From Stenopsyche tienmushanensis (taxonomy: Eukaryota > Arthropoda > Insecta > Trichoptera > Stenopsychidae), in assembly GCA_008973525.1 (NCBI GenBank), contig WACJ01000285.1, positions 372,001 through 436,000 on the forward strand: a stretch of 64,000 nucleotides of DNA. The letters are read 5' to 3'. Position 1 is the first letter of the stretch; each line of letters opens with the position of its first letter. Below are positions 43,399 to 54,548 of this stretch, in pieces. The notes under the pieces were generated by a model. The model did no database searches. It had not been told where the DNA came from and worked only from the letters and a program-made list of their open reading frames with translations. Both the position numbers and the translations under genes were made by a program.

Positions 43399-44124
43399 AA
43401 TACACATGACCTATTTTCACGAGCAACACTATCTCTTATCGCGTTTATGAAATGCATCCACTATACTATCGTACGATAGATATGAATGCATTTTTCCAGC
43501 AGAAAGAATAGCGTGATCACCGGTCGTGCTTTATCATTTCCAAGCAAATTAATCGATTGCTTCTCGCATTGATAAAAAGAACTGAAACCATCGTGTTCCG
43601 ATACAACCTTCTTTTCTACAAAGGAATTATTTTTATTGAGGGTTTTAAAGGACGTAAAATATGGGCAGGCGTGTCTTGAAGCCTTCTTGCGTGCTTCAAA
43701 CACATCTAGATGTTCCAACAAAAATCAGAATAAATTGCAAAGGGGAAGAAGTATCTGATATAATTTGATATACAGTAATCGATATCCTTCATACGGTAGC
43801 ATAATGATATCTTTGTCGAATGACCTCTCCCCATAAGTATCGCCAATATCAAATTTCTGGCATTTAATTAAGTGGATATTGAATACTCCGGGGACAATCA
43901 AAAATCTTAAAAGGCAATATAATTCATTTCAATGCAATACCATGATTTATCTCATTAAGAACAACGCAAAAATTAGAAGTTTATAATTTTTTTTTATATT
44001 ATGCATTAGGGCGTAACACATGAACGTTCGGAATTCGTAGGTGATAGTTAAAACACCATAACAAAGCAATGTATTTGATCAAAATAATCTCCATAATCCT
44101 CAATCGTCTTATGCTAACGTAATA
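43399..44124. other. unassigned AT-rich DNA
   Basis: Nothing recognised. Confidence 0.4.
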
Positions 44125-44150
44125 CAGTATACTCTCGATTATCCGGGCTA
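44125..44150 (+). repeat. Tigger/pogo-type terminal repeat
   Basis: TA-CAGTATACTCTCGATTATCC then GGGC. Close to the 9636 end. No transposase remnant was seen nearby. Confidence 0.5.
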
Positions 44151-44319
44151 GTGATGTGGAGGAAGGGCACGGATAATAGAAAAATACAGATATTCCAAAT
44201 CATCATTAGTCCGATATTCCAATAAAATATAGCACAAGTGCAAAGTCGTTTTAAAGTTAATTAATACCATTCTAAATGCAATATATTAAATACTATGATT
44301 ATGTACGTTTTAAAATAAT

Positions 44320-44525
44320 ATACAAAGCTAGTCCCAAAAGTAACCGACTTAATGTATAGATTGCGGCCACTGTTGTAAAAAAATATTATGATAGAAAGTG
44401 TCTAGACGATCGTACAGATCATAGAAAGTGCCGCAAAAAGCCCTAAAAGGGGACAAAGAGGCCATATGCTCAATCGGTCCGCTTTTCGGACCGCTTATAT
44501 GACAAATGAGCGACTCGCGATCCAA
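44320..44525 (+). repeat. PalR copy, left half and core
   Basis: AGTCCCAAAAGTAACCGACT, GTGTCTAGACGATCGTACAG, ATCATAGAAAGTGCCGC and the core GGTCCGCTTTTCGGACCGCT at about 44477. Confidence 0.65.
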
Positions 44526-44634
44526 GAAAAAGTTGATTTGATATATTTTTGTGCAATCTTATTAATTGAATTTAAATATTTAGAGCAGTCTGGTGTAAAT
44601 TTTGGAATAAATAAATAAAACGAAAATCGATCAT

Positions 44635-44806
44635 ACGAGGCGACCACGCCAGAAATGGTGAATAAAATTGTATTGAATGATCGTCGATCAAAAGTGCGCG
44701 AGCTAGCAGATATGACGGGCATTTAAAAAAGTGTTGTAAATCGCATATTGACTGAAAATTTAGACATGATAAAGCTGTGCGCAAGACGGGTGCCGCGTTT
44801 TGTAAG
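44635..44806 (+). pseudogene. mariner transposase fragment (N-terminal)
   Basis: One frame reads ATTPEMVNKIVLNDRRSKVR, ELADMTGI, stop, then KSVVNRILTENLDMIKLCAR and RVPRF. It covers the second HTH and the following linker of the mariner DNA-binding domain. It ends abruptly at a PalR segment. One stop and no catalytic part. Confidence 0.87.
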
Positions 44807-44814
44807 TAAGTTTT

Positions 44815-44975
44815 ATGGGCATGGGGAAGTCTAGTCTCGCTCTCGACTTCATTTGGCGTAAGCCAGCTATGTAAATTAGCCTATTGAGGGACTTCTGCGA
44901 TTGGGTACGCTCAATCGGTCCGCTTTTCGGACCGCTGAACGAGCGGCTCGCAATCGGATGCCATACCTGAACATA
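44815..44975 (+). repeat. PalR copy, variant left part
   Basis: TTTTATGGGCATGGGGAAGT, CTAGTCTCGCTCTCGACTTC and the core GGTCCGCTTTTCGGACCGCT at about 44918, followed by GAGCGGCTCGCAATCGGATG. Confidence 0.65.
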
Positions 44976-45499
44976 CTTAATATATCTAATCCGGACAAAA
45001 ACGAATCTTCATGTGGAACTATGCAATATATATTGTAATATATAATCGATACATAGGCACACATTTCCGTTGTATTTTGAGAACATATTTGAATGTTCAG
45101 CGAATGGCCTAATCTATTGTATATCATTTTGATGCATCCGGAAGATCCATTCAAGATCCGCGATTTTCTCATGGCGTGGGATAAATCCAAACGTCGCACT
45201 CGAGTATTTCATGGCATGTGAACATTATTTCAATGTTTGTATCCATTCTGCATTACTTCAGATGATCTTTTAGATCGTAAACGCAGCGAAAACGGACATT
45301 TCATGATTTAATAGCCATATTTATCTTTGTTGATCGCATGGCCTTGTGCGTTATCGAGCGTATCGATTTCGCGTTGATAGTCATTTATTTTTTTAAATAT
45401 ATGCGTTCCATATATACGCATATCAGAATCAACAGCTTTAAGTGCACTTCTTTGCATAAATGTTAATGCATTTTTTTATATCCGCATTTGGATCAACAA
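44976..45499. other. unassigned AT-rich DNA
   Basis: Nothing recognised. Confidence 0.4.
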
Positions 45500-45818
45500 G
45501 GGTATAAAGCGCCCGTGGATCCCCACTCCGGAAATCCAAAACTAAGAAAATAGCCAAGATAGCAGCATAAATTAGTAAGATAGATAAATATATAGTTTTT
45601 ATGGGTCTAGACTCATTCGCGATCTTAGTTGCCACAAAGTTTATGTGTTCAAACGGTCCGCTTTTCGGACCGCTGACATGACGAATGAGCGCCCCGTGAT
45701 TGAATACCATACCTGAACATGTCTACAGAACGATTACGAAGTCTCATAACAAAACGAATATGTGTTTTGCGCCCCAAGCTCAATTGCGCCCATGGCGAGC
45801 GCCCGTTGTTACGGCCCA
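45500..45818 (+). repeat. PalR copy
   Basis: AAGCGCCCGTGGATCCCC, ATATAGTTTTTATGGGTCTA, GACTCATTCGCGATC, the core GGTCCGCTTTTCGGACCGCT at about 45655, then the right end TGTGTTTTGCGCCCCAAGCT ... GTTACGGCCCAGA. The segment upstream of the right end is deleted. Confidence 0.68.
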
Positions 45819-46562
45819 GAACAACGAGATTTATACTTATTTAACTGAAATTGACAGTCCTATAGCACTTCTATTCCTTTGATCTTTTTTTATCCGCGAT
45901 TCAGGATCTGATTGAATTTATTTGGCACTAAGCTTGCCATTGGAAACGATCTAAATATTATCCTTGATTTCCTTGAGAAGACAATACATATCTTGGTGTT
46001 GCATTTGACCTTCTACTGCATTTCAATTCGATATTTATATCAGGATATGTAAAAGGCAATTTCAATAAATCAAAATAGATTTGGGTTTTAATTCGTTTTT
46101 GACCTATGATTTAAAATTCAGCAATAAAAATAAATCTTGATGGATGGCTTGTGATTTCATCATGGTGGTATTGAAACGGAAATCATGACCACAAATGACA
46201 CTTCGCGATTTTAAATCTTTAGTTTGACAAAATGAATTGCCCCTGTCATTCGCTCACATTAGTTATCGACAGCGCCATCATTATTCTTCTCGGTCGCTTT
46301 CCAGCAATAAAAAATATTTTAGAGGCTGTGGACTTCTAGAACAGCCCACGTGAACACGTATCGGTTGTTCAATGATGTAACGCCATTCATATTCCTATGT
46401 GACTTTTTTTATTATTCACCGATATATTTCTGACCTGGGTCATAAAAGATGCCCATTTATATTCAATGATCCGCTACGCATATTAACCGATGGAGCTCTT
46501 GTTGAATGGCAAAAAATGAATCATGCATTTTTTTCTGTATCGGGATGCGCTTAGCCTATTGC
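45819..46562. other. unassigned AT-rich DNA
   Basis: Nothing recognised. Confidence 0.4.
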
Positions 46563-46978
46563 AGCTTAACAGCGACGTCTTCCGACTCTCTTTAGGTGCA
46601 ATGTGCTATTTTATAAGCGCCATCTTCTGTGGCGCTACAGGAACACTTACAATTACCGAACGATCGCTTCTTATGCTGCTTCCGTTGCCGGTTGGGTGAT
46701 GACACGCAGAAGGCAAGAGTCGTCGGTTGACCTTGGCTGCGGGATGACGTCCTTCTCGCAGTTAGAGCTCTCTCTCTCTCTCTCTCTCTCTCGTGCTGAA
46801 TAAAAAGTTACCTAAAAAAGACAGTCTTTCTGTTCGACGCCCATCCATCCCCATCCATCCGCTATGCTACACATGATTCGAAAGAAGAACGGACCCGCAC
46901 ATTAGCACGGTCATCCCGAAGAGCCCGTGGGAGCGTGGAGCCGCCCGTAGACTCTACACCGAGAGTGTCCCCGCTCAT
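46563..46978 (+). mobile_element. LTR-A copy, ends at the insertion point of the next LTR-A
   Basis: CAGCTTAACAGCGACGTCTT, GCGCCATCTTCTGTGGCGCT, a CTCTCTCT run, GAATAAAAAGTTACCT, CGGACCCGCACATTAGCACG and GTGTCCCCGCTCATTA. It is diverged and lacks the first 60 bp and the final ACGTTACA. Confidence 0.78.
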
Positions 46979-46984
46979 TAGTAA

Positions 46985-47456
46985 TGTAGCGTGAGGGATT
47001 TACCATCCACACGCAGTAGTGCTGTTAATCTGAGCAGATTTACAGTGACATCTTCTGTCTCTCTTCAGGTGCAATGTGTTATTTTAACAGCGCCATCTCT
47101 TGTGGCCCTGCAGAGATATAGCACCTACATACCGACCGATCGCTTCTTGCGCGTACACCGTTGCCGGTTGGGTAGTGACGCGCAGGAGGCGCGAATCGGG
47201 AGAGTCGTTGGTTAGCCTTGGCTGCGGGAGGTTGTCCCTCCTGCAGCCAGATCGCTCTCTCGTGTGGAATAAATAATTATTTAGAGAAGAGAATCTTTCT
47301 ATGCGACGCCCGTCTATTCCCATACATTAATCCAGCAACATCACGGACCTATAGAAGAACGTACCCGTGCGCTAGCGGGGCATCCCGACGAGCACGTGAG
47401 GGCGAGGAGCCGCCCGAGGACTCTGCCTCAGAGAGCACCTCCACCTCAACGTTACA
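46985..47456 (+). mobile_element. LTR-A, complete 472-bp solo LTR
   Basis: Starts TGTAGCGTGAGGG and ends CAACGTTACA, giving inverted ends TGTARCGT/ACGTTACA. It is flanked by GTAA on both sides (46981-46984 and 47457-47460), a 4-bp target duplication typical of LTR retrotransposons (Gypsy or BEL/Pao size). An AATAAA lies inside GTGGAATAAATAATTATTTA. A solo LTR forms when the two LTRs of an element recombine and the internal genes are lost. It is the reference copy for the family. Confidence 0.88.
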
Positions 47457-47469
47457 GTAACATACCCAA

Positions 47470-48055
47470 AATTTCGGGAATCGGGGAAAAAATCGGGATT
47501 AAAATTTTTATCTAACAGAAATCGTACACTTCACCAACACGATGAAGGTTCATTGGAGGTATCGTCGCCAGATATTTAAATGCTAGTTCGAGTTGATGAC
47601 CGCATGAGCCCCCATTTTCATACAACACCATCAATGTGACTGATAAAATTCCTTCCTGCTGAGACACAGACTAAAATTCGCAAAATTCCCGATTTCTCGA
47701 CAAATTATTTATTTCCGTCACTGCAGATGAATATTTATATACTATAATACTTTGATGTGATTTGTAATTATATTACGGAGGAATACAAAAATTCTGAAGC
47801 CCGTATCTATTATATTTCATATCGATATTCCCATTATTAGAGTTGAGGTGTAGTAAATACATCACCGGTAGGGAAAGGTTAAAGCGTCCAGATTTCGGCG
47901 GAAATGTCTCGATTTAGTAGCTTTCAACGTGCTGGTGAGGTGTATGATTTCTATTAGATAAAAATTTCAATCCCGAATTTTTCGGAATTACGTTTACTAA
48001 TCCCGGGATTCGTGAGTACCTAAAACAATCCGGGATCCCGGGATTGGATTCCCTA
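47470..48055. repeat. hAT-derived repeat in fold-back arrangement
   Basis: 47480-47545 reads GGGATTAAAATTTTTATCTA, CAGAAATCGTACACTTCACC in + orientation. From about 47550 the family runs in minus orientation to GATAAAAATTTCAATCCCGA and GATCCCGGGATTGGATTCCC. The same end sequence is therefore present inverted at both sides of the copy. Confidence 0.65.
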
Positions 48056-50035
48056 TTCATTCATATCATTTTATTGGTACTACACCCTCTTCGATTGAAC
48101 CAAAACCTGGAACTTCATCAACGTATTTGGAAAAAGGCATATTGTTTGTTCATCTTTTTTTAAAAAAAAAAAGAATACAAAATATGTTTGTTTTTACCAT
48201 TATTTGTAGAACCATGTTTTCAAATTTATCACACACAATTGAATTTTTAAAACAATATAAATAAAGTGTATTGGTTCAAAAAATATTTTTCAAATTATCT
48301 AAAAACAAATCAAAAATAATTATTGTATATATAAATTGAGACAACCCTAAATATACAATGAATTTGAATGGCGTGTATTTAATATTAGCAGAAAATAAAA
48401 TAAAAAATACAATCATTATGTGTTGTGGCAACCCTAATCAAGAATCACTCAAAAGCCGTAAATGATCCTGTAGGATGGCATGTGGTATATATATACATAT
48501 GCTAGGACACACAAGTCACCTTTTGGCAATAAAATATCCTAGTTAACCCTCTTTTATAAGCAATTTCTAATATCCCTGAATTAGCTGGCGTGGGGCGCAC
48601 GGCTCGCTTATTACGCTATGGCAGTTAAAAGGTTAATATTCAGCTTCTTCTGAAGCACCCCTTTTATATATCGTAATAAATCATTATCATAGAAATAGAA
48701 CCCAAAAAAAAAAAAAAATTAAGGAGGATTTAACTGCTTTTTTAAAGGTCTTAATGAAGCATTAAACATTTTCTCACCCGTTCAATTAACCTTGATTATA
48801 AATGACAATTTAATTGTGACAATTGGTAAAGGAATCGTTATGAGGGTCAGGATATTAAACGTGCGTCTTTATTAATCCTTTCTTATTCCCTCCTATACTC
48901 GGTGTCCCAAAAAAATGTCTTAAAAAACAAACGTGACTTGGATAAAGGCTCGAAATAGTTTTGCTCAAAATATGAATTTTATTATCCAGGACTTCTATAA
49001 TGAACACCAAAGAATGCCATATGAATACTAATCAAACGATAAGACATGCCCATACTCTCATGATCATGTATTCATGTGCAGTATCATTTTGACATTCGGC
49101 AAAGACAATAAAAATAATAGGACTTGTGTCAAATAAAATAGGCATAGTAACTTATTGGATTCAATTAAAAGCGGTCATAATTGATTGGCGTAGATTGAAG
49201 GATGCTGCTACTCGCATTGACTTAACCCCGATCCAAATATATTCGATCGATCACGTCCCTGTCATTTAGCAATGGGACAACATTGAATTAATTAAGCCAA
49301 CACAATATCAATGTGATGATTATCATCTGGTGATGTTTGCAATTTATTGCGACCAAAAAACGAAATAAAAATAAGATTCGGCAGGATCGTCTAAGCCATC
49401 CCAAATCCCAAAATTTTGAATAATTTAACAGGGATGAACACCTAGAAGCGATTTTAAAAAGGAGTCAAATATGGTAATATCGTATTTGTATATTTTTCCT
49501 ATTTTTTATCAAATAAAATTTGTGAAATTTGAACTGCGTACAGCACAGATTTACATTACATGATGGTATGGAATTATCTTGTAAAACGAAACCCGAGTGT
49601 ATGTGACTTTACAATATTTGGTACGTCAAAGCAAATAATCCCAAAGAATCGTTCCGTCCTTTATTTTCTGGAAGATTTTGGCTGCGTTTAAATAACCAAA
49701 TGATGACTTTCGTCGCACTAAAACTTATCGTTATGAATTTTCGCTAAATTTCCATGGACTAAAAACTGATAATTTTCCGATAAAATTTGTAGCATCGATA
49801 CGAATGCTGAATATTTTAAATTTAGCTTGTTTGGAAAAAAAATCCAGTGAATCGACTAAATAGTTCGGGAGGGAGTGAACGACTTTTTGCAGCCATTTCT
49901 ACAAAGCTAATTTTGGTTTCAGTCAGTGTTAATTCAATGTAAATCACGAAAGTTACATTCAACGAAGCTTTTAATTTTTCATGACGCAAAGCTTACGCCC
50001 TCACCCCTGAGGATCGGGGGTTGCTAGATTAAATA
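48056..50035. other. long unassigned AT-rich stretch
   Basis: Nearly 2 kb without a recognised gene. A possible very small TTAA-flanked unit lies at 48543-48636 (TTAACCCTCTTTTA ... CAGTTAAAAGGTTAA). Nothing else was identified. Confidence 0.4.
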
Positions 50036-50610
50036 CTCAAGATCCATTCGGTATCTGGGGGTGGATATTGATGACGAGCTCCGATTCGTCACCCACACGG
50101 AAAGGCGGTCAGCATTGCGGAGAATCTCGCCAGTTTGATGCCCAACATTGGTGGCCCAAAAACAGGAACAGGAGGCGACTCTACAACGAGGTAGTACACT
50201 CGGTACTGTTGTACGGCGCGCCGATATGGGCCATACGAATTGAAAGGGCCAGGCTCAACATGGCCATCAGAGTGGCTGCTACATATTGCACAGTGTCGCT
50301 GTCCTGGAAAATGACTACCATATCGCCAATCGTCCTGCTCGCTTACGAGAGACAGGCTATACAGAAAGGGGGCGAATATAAGAATCACGCTAAGCAAAGC
50401 ACCATGGTGGTGTGGCAGTCCCGATGGGATAACTCCGCTAAAGGTCTTTCTGGGTAGCAAGAAAGCATCGTCAACTGTGCTACCACTTGACCCAGATCCT
50501 CACCGGGCACGGCTGTTTTGTTAACTACTTACACAGAATATGTAAAGAGACCGGCCCGGAGTGCTACCACTGCGGAGCGGACTACGACGATGCTGCACAC
50601 ATGTCCGAAG
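50036..50610 (+). pseudogene. R1/I-group LINE fragment A1 (RT C-terminal to Cys-His motif)
   Basis: SIRYLGVDIDDELRF, then in other frames LASLMPNIGGPK, RRLYNEVVHSVLLYGAPIWA, RARLNMAIRVAATYCTVS and a C-terminal CYHCGADYDDAAH knuckle. It is homologous to the 61939 frame but belongs to the same subfamily as 60805-61399 (for example ERARLN and STMVWQSRWDNSAK). It breaks off inside the Cys-His motif and switches to fragment A2. Several frame changes. Confidence 0.85.
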
Positions 50611-51365
50611 TGTCCGAAGACGCGATGCTCATGATTGCTGGAATAGCCCCACTGGACCTCCAGGCAAAGAAGAGGGCTTTGGACTAGGAAGATCCTAAAA
50701 ATCGCAACGAACATGATCAGAAACTGAGGGAAGCCTGGCAACGGAGATGGGATCAGTTCAGCAAGGGAAGATGGACCCATCGACTTATTCCGGTCATAAG
50801 TCGGTGGAGGGCCTGGGAACACGATGAAACAACCTACCGCTTGACGCAGGCGCTCACTGGGCATTGATGCTTCGGTGCGTACCTGAAGCGAATTGGCAAA
50901 GAACCATCCGCAACGTGCCAACACTGCCAAGCGGAGGCCGATGACGCAGAGCACACCATCATTGGCTGTGAGGTTTGGGCACCCCAGAGGAAACTGCTGA
51001 AACAAGCACTCAGGGTAGCCGAGCTCAACGACGACAACGTGGTCCACAGCATGATGGAGAGCAAGAAGAACTGGGACCTTTGGCGCGAATACGTAGAGGA
51101 GATTTTGAGCGCCAAAGAGGGCAGTGAAAGAGAGAGAGACGCAGAGCGCAACAGCCTCTCCAACAATAGAATAGGGCCAATCACCTAAGGCCAGACTATC
51201 TGTCCTCCTGAAGCAATGTGGAAAACAATACCCGGGGGACAGAGAAGGACAAGGGGGAGGTTTAGTGGGTAGGCACGACCGATCAATCGTGAATCCTACA
51301 CTACCCAGATTCTCTGGGTGTCTTGTGACGATTCCTCGCCCACAGGGAAAAAGGGCATGGAATGC
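50611..51365 (+). pseudogene. R1/I-group LINE fragment A2 (3' end)
   Basis: VSEDAMLMIAGIAPLDLQAK, KRALD, stop, then HDQKLREAWQRRWDQFSKGR, WTHRLIPVISRWRA, QHCQAEADDAEHTIIGCEVW and NWDLWREYVEEILSAKEGSE. It aligns almost without gaps with codons 200-384 of the 61939 frame. The C-x2-C-x8-H-x4-C motif is intact; two stops (after KRALD and after ALTGH) interrupt it. The 3' UTR ends near CCCACAGGGAAAAAG with only a short A run. The minus-strand 302-codon frame over this region is a shadow. Confidence 0.9.
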
Positions 51366-51628
51366 GTGGTGCAAATACATGAATGGAGGATGCTGAACGT
51401 ACAAGATGATGAACTTTAACAGTAGAATGATATTCAAAAAGAGACAAATGGAGAGCCCGTGATGGACACGTCGTTGCCACTTTTGTGCAATACTTAATTA
51501 GTAGCCAAGTGGCAGCCGAATACGGCTTAGTGGATAAAAATCCCACTCTACCACTAGAATGGTGGTCTTTTGAAAATTCCCCCCTTCGCAATATATATAT
51601 ATTAAGTACATATTTTCAGTCTTGTAGG

Positions 51629-51942
51629 TGTAGCGTGGACGGTTAGCCTTGGGTGAGAAAGGACGTCCTTCCCGCAGCCTCTCTCGTATTGAATAAAGAG
51701 TCATCTGAGAAGAGAGTATTTCTATTCAACGCCCGTTTATCCTCATTCATCGCTCCGGCTACATCAGGAGTGTTTTTACTTTATTGTGGCATAGGCCGAA
51801 TTAAAAAAAGATTTGCATACATTTTAAGCATATTAAGATCCGTGGCGTCCATCAAAGCCATCCCGACGAGTGGGAGTGAGGAGCCGTCCGGGAACTCTGC
51901 CCTGTGACACCCCCGCTCCAACCACCACCTCGACGCTTCAAA
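51629..51942 (+). mobile_element. LTR-A copy with internal deletion and insertion
   Basis: TGTAGCGTGGACGGTTAGCC shows that the 5' end is joined directly to a mid-LTR point (about 200 bp deleted). GAATAAAGAGTCATCTGAGA and a CATTCATCGCTCCGGCTACA stretch follow, then about 85 bp of foreign AT-rich DNA, then CCATCCCGACGAGTGGGAGT and the end CTCGACGCTTCA. Confidence 0.75.
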
Positions 51943-52759
51943 GGTAAAAGGACATGTATGTAATATTTAATTACAGTCGACCTCAAAGAAGTCACATTGG
52001 ACGCGACACACCATACGATACCGTCGCGTCTTATAGTCGCCTCCACTGTTTTTCTGACAAATCAATTGTTCACCTTGTCATCCTGTCACCCGCATCGACA
52101 TCGTCTCTTTGATCAATGAGTTTTATTTATGAATAACCACCCAGCGGGTCACTATTTTTCCCTCGGAATAAAAAAAAACTACTCAAGACGACCATGTTGA
52201 TTTAATTGTAAAGGAATTTCTAAGTACGCAGTATCAATTCCCTTTTGTTCCCATAACGTGTAGGACGAAGACTGACGCGTCTGATATTAACATATCTGTT
52301 GATAGCTTCACCTGAAGCAGATTTTACCTTGATTTGAAATTATTTATGGAATAATATGAATATACCTTAATATGTGCCCTTTCAGCTTTGTTATTTAGAA
52401 TGTATGTATGACACGTATCTTTTTCTAACAATATCCATCAATTTGACGGCTCCATTAATATGTTATTGAAATATGATATTATACATCATAAACATATTTT
52501 TGGGTTATAATGTAATAATGAGTGAAAATCTTATATGAACACGTCGCCTCAATTTTACTTTATTACATGTTTCGAAGATAACGAAATCGAACTGTGTTAA
52601 AGCGAGGACGAAATTGTGATTCTTTAATCTGAAAAAGATTCTATCAAAATGTCCAAATGTTTAACATAAAAAATAGCTTGAAAGTGAAAGAATTTTATTT
52701 ATTTAAGAACAAATAAAAATAAATAAATAAAACACTAAAAAAATCAAATATTATTTTCA
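51943..52759. other. unassigned AT-rich DNA
   Basis: 51974-52048 (CAGTCGACCTC ... AGGACG-less inverse ...GTCGCCTCCACTG) could be a 75-bp inverted-end unit, though evidence is weak. No gene. Confidence 0.35.
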
Positions 52760-52958
52760 AGTATCTATTATATTTCATATCGATATTTCCATTATTAAAG
52801 TCGATGTGTAGTAAATACATCACCGGTAGGGAAAGATTAATATAACAATTTGAAAAACATATATGTTCTGTATATATGTATACATAGATTAAACAGTTAC
52901 TGTCGCTAGGTGTCGCCTAGGCTCGGTAATTAGTAGTTACGCCACTGTTTCCAAGCAA
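52760..52958 (-). repeat. hAT-derived repeat fragment
   Basis: TTCATATCGATATTTCCATT, GTAGTAAATACATCACCGGT, AACATATATGTTCTGTATAT and AATTAGTAGTTACGCCACTG. Confidence 0.7.
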
Positions 52959-52973
52959 ACCTCATTTGGCTGC

Positions 52974-53225
52974 AATCCTCATTTGCTGCCATGTGTTAAT
53001 TTCGCGTTACGTTCGCATCATCCTGAAGCATCTGCCTCTTGAGTCCTCCTTTTCGGTGTCGTCGAATGAGCGGTCGAAGATAAAGAATCGCCCCCTCTGC
53101 GTAAGTTAAATATGATTTTCCGTCGCATATGCTGCGAGTTCGTTTCGAGGCTGCGGAGCCCCATCGGCGCTGAATAGCGCCGTCGCGTCCTTCACATTCT
53201 GGAGCAGTGTATAGATGTCACCATG
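52974..53225 (-). other. GC-richer stretch with short open frames, unrecognised
   Basis: Minus-strand text such as HGDIYTLLQNVKDATALFSA, DGAPQPRNELAAYATENHI, stop, and RFFIFDRSFDDTEKEDSRGR. It could be exon-like debris. No family recognised, and chance is not excluded. Confidence 0.2.
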
Positions 53226-53879
53226 AAATGGCTTCAGAAACAAGAAGAGTTTAATTCAAGGCAACTTATATATCTTAGTAGCGATTTTGTAGCTCTGAGT
53301 ATTCTAACAATACCTGTTAATTTGAAGGGTATTGACAGTATTAGGTTTTTTAAAAAAAAACGGCAAACCCAGTGTTAAAGACTTTTCGCTAAAAAATAGC
53401 TTCATGAGATTCGTGCGTACGAATTTTAATTCCAATGCCAACATTTGTATTGCTTATTACGCAAATTGATAAGAACCCATTCAAGGCAACGCGGAAAATT
53501 TCATCAGTATAATAACTATTGCTATGATATAAAAATTAAATTAGATCTAGCTATATTTAATATATGATGTTTAATAGTTGCTATGAGCGCAACATCGTCG
53601 ATGTTGTACAATTAATGCCAGACGATTTTATGATATGCCATAAAAACATAATCAAGTAATAAGAATTAGTTAAGGTGGGATGAAAATTAAAGAGTAATAA
53701 ACAACTTTGTTCAAGATAATATACATTAAGAATTAAGATTTTTTGTCTGAGATGCTGTATATTATAATACGCTGTTACGTGGACCGATTGAATTCAAAGT
53801 GCACGCTAGAGTGCCAATCCAAAAAAATAAATTATGTCCTGCGTGGATTCGCTATTTCTCCATTATTTGTGGCCGCTTG
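53226..53879. other. unassigned AT-rich DNA
   Basis: Nothing recognised. Confidence 0.4.
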
Positions 53880-54110
53880 CATTCTGCTAAGTCTACATTG
53901 GGGGAGTCTACATTTGTCGCAAAAAGCCCTGAATGTCCTAAAGTTGGATGGAGTAGCCATAAGGTTTCCGTGTCCAACTGGTCCAAATATTGGACCGCCG
54001 ACACATCGAAAAAACGCCTCGAGATCGGACGCCATGTTCGGACATGCCTACAGGACATGGTCTGCGTTCATGAACAGATCTCCGCATGGGCACTCCCCAG
54101 TCGCGAGCTA
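53880..54110 (+). repeat. PalR copy, TGGACC subtype
   Basis: AAAAAGCCCTGAATGTCCTA, the core GGTCCAAATATTGGACC at about 53980, GAGATCGGACGCCATGTTCG and GATCTCCGCATGGGCACTCC. Partner of the 18005 copy. Both strands are open through it (frames of 60-122 codons). Confidence 0.7.
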
Positions 54111-54469
54111 AGATCCTCGCCACTCTAATGAAGACCTCAGAATCTTCACAATCTGGACCCCAGTATGTAGATTATTTCCCTTTTTTGTAATAAACTCGAT
54201 ATTTCCTGGCTTATGGGCTTAGGTTGGCTTTCTACTATATTTTTTGAACTGAGCATCAATACATATTGTTTGTCCTTCCATTTAAAAACTATAAGTTTGC
54301 CTTTGAATTTTACCTAATGCTACCAGTCACTGTTTACTACGTACACGTCCACTTCAACACAATAGCGAAGTGCAACCAATTTGGTACCTATCTTAAATTC
54401 ATGTCAAAATATGTATCGACAATTCACATATTCGTTAAAAAAAAGTTCCGCCTGCTTTAGAACTCGAGG

Positions 54470-54548
54470 ACGGATATATACGTCATAACCAATTTCAATG
54501 CAGTTTACGTTGGACGTATATATACGTCCCACCCGCTTAACAGGTTAA
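54470..54548 (-). repeat. TTAA MITE-like fragment
   Basis: GGACGGATATATACGTCATA, GGACGTATATATACGTCCCA and the end GCTTAACAGGTTAA resemble the subterminal motifs of the 36249 MITE. Confidence 0.5.

Noticed and set aside
48543..48636. Tiny TTAA-flanked element
   Set aside because: The inverted ends match over only a few bases, and TTAA is frequent in this AT-rich DNA.
50529..51437. 302-codon minus-strand frame
   Set aside because: It is the shadow of LINE fragment A2, whose plus strand has RT-associated motifs and an intact C-x2-C-x8-H-x4-C. The minus translation shows no motif.
51974..52048. 75-bp pogo-like MITE (CAGTCGACC...CCTCCACTG)
   Set aside because: The inverted ends are imperfect and there is no TA duplication on the right side.
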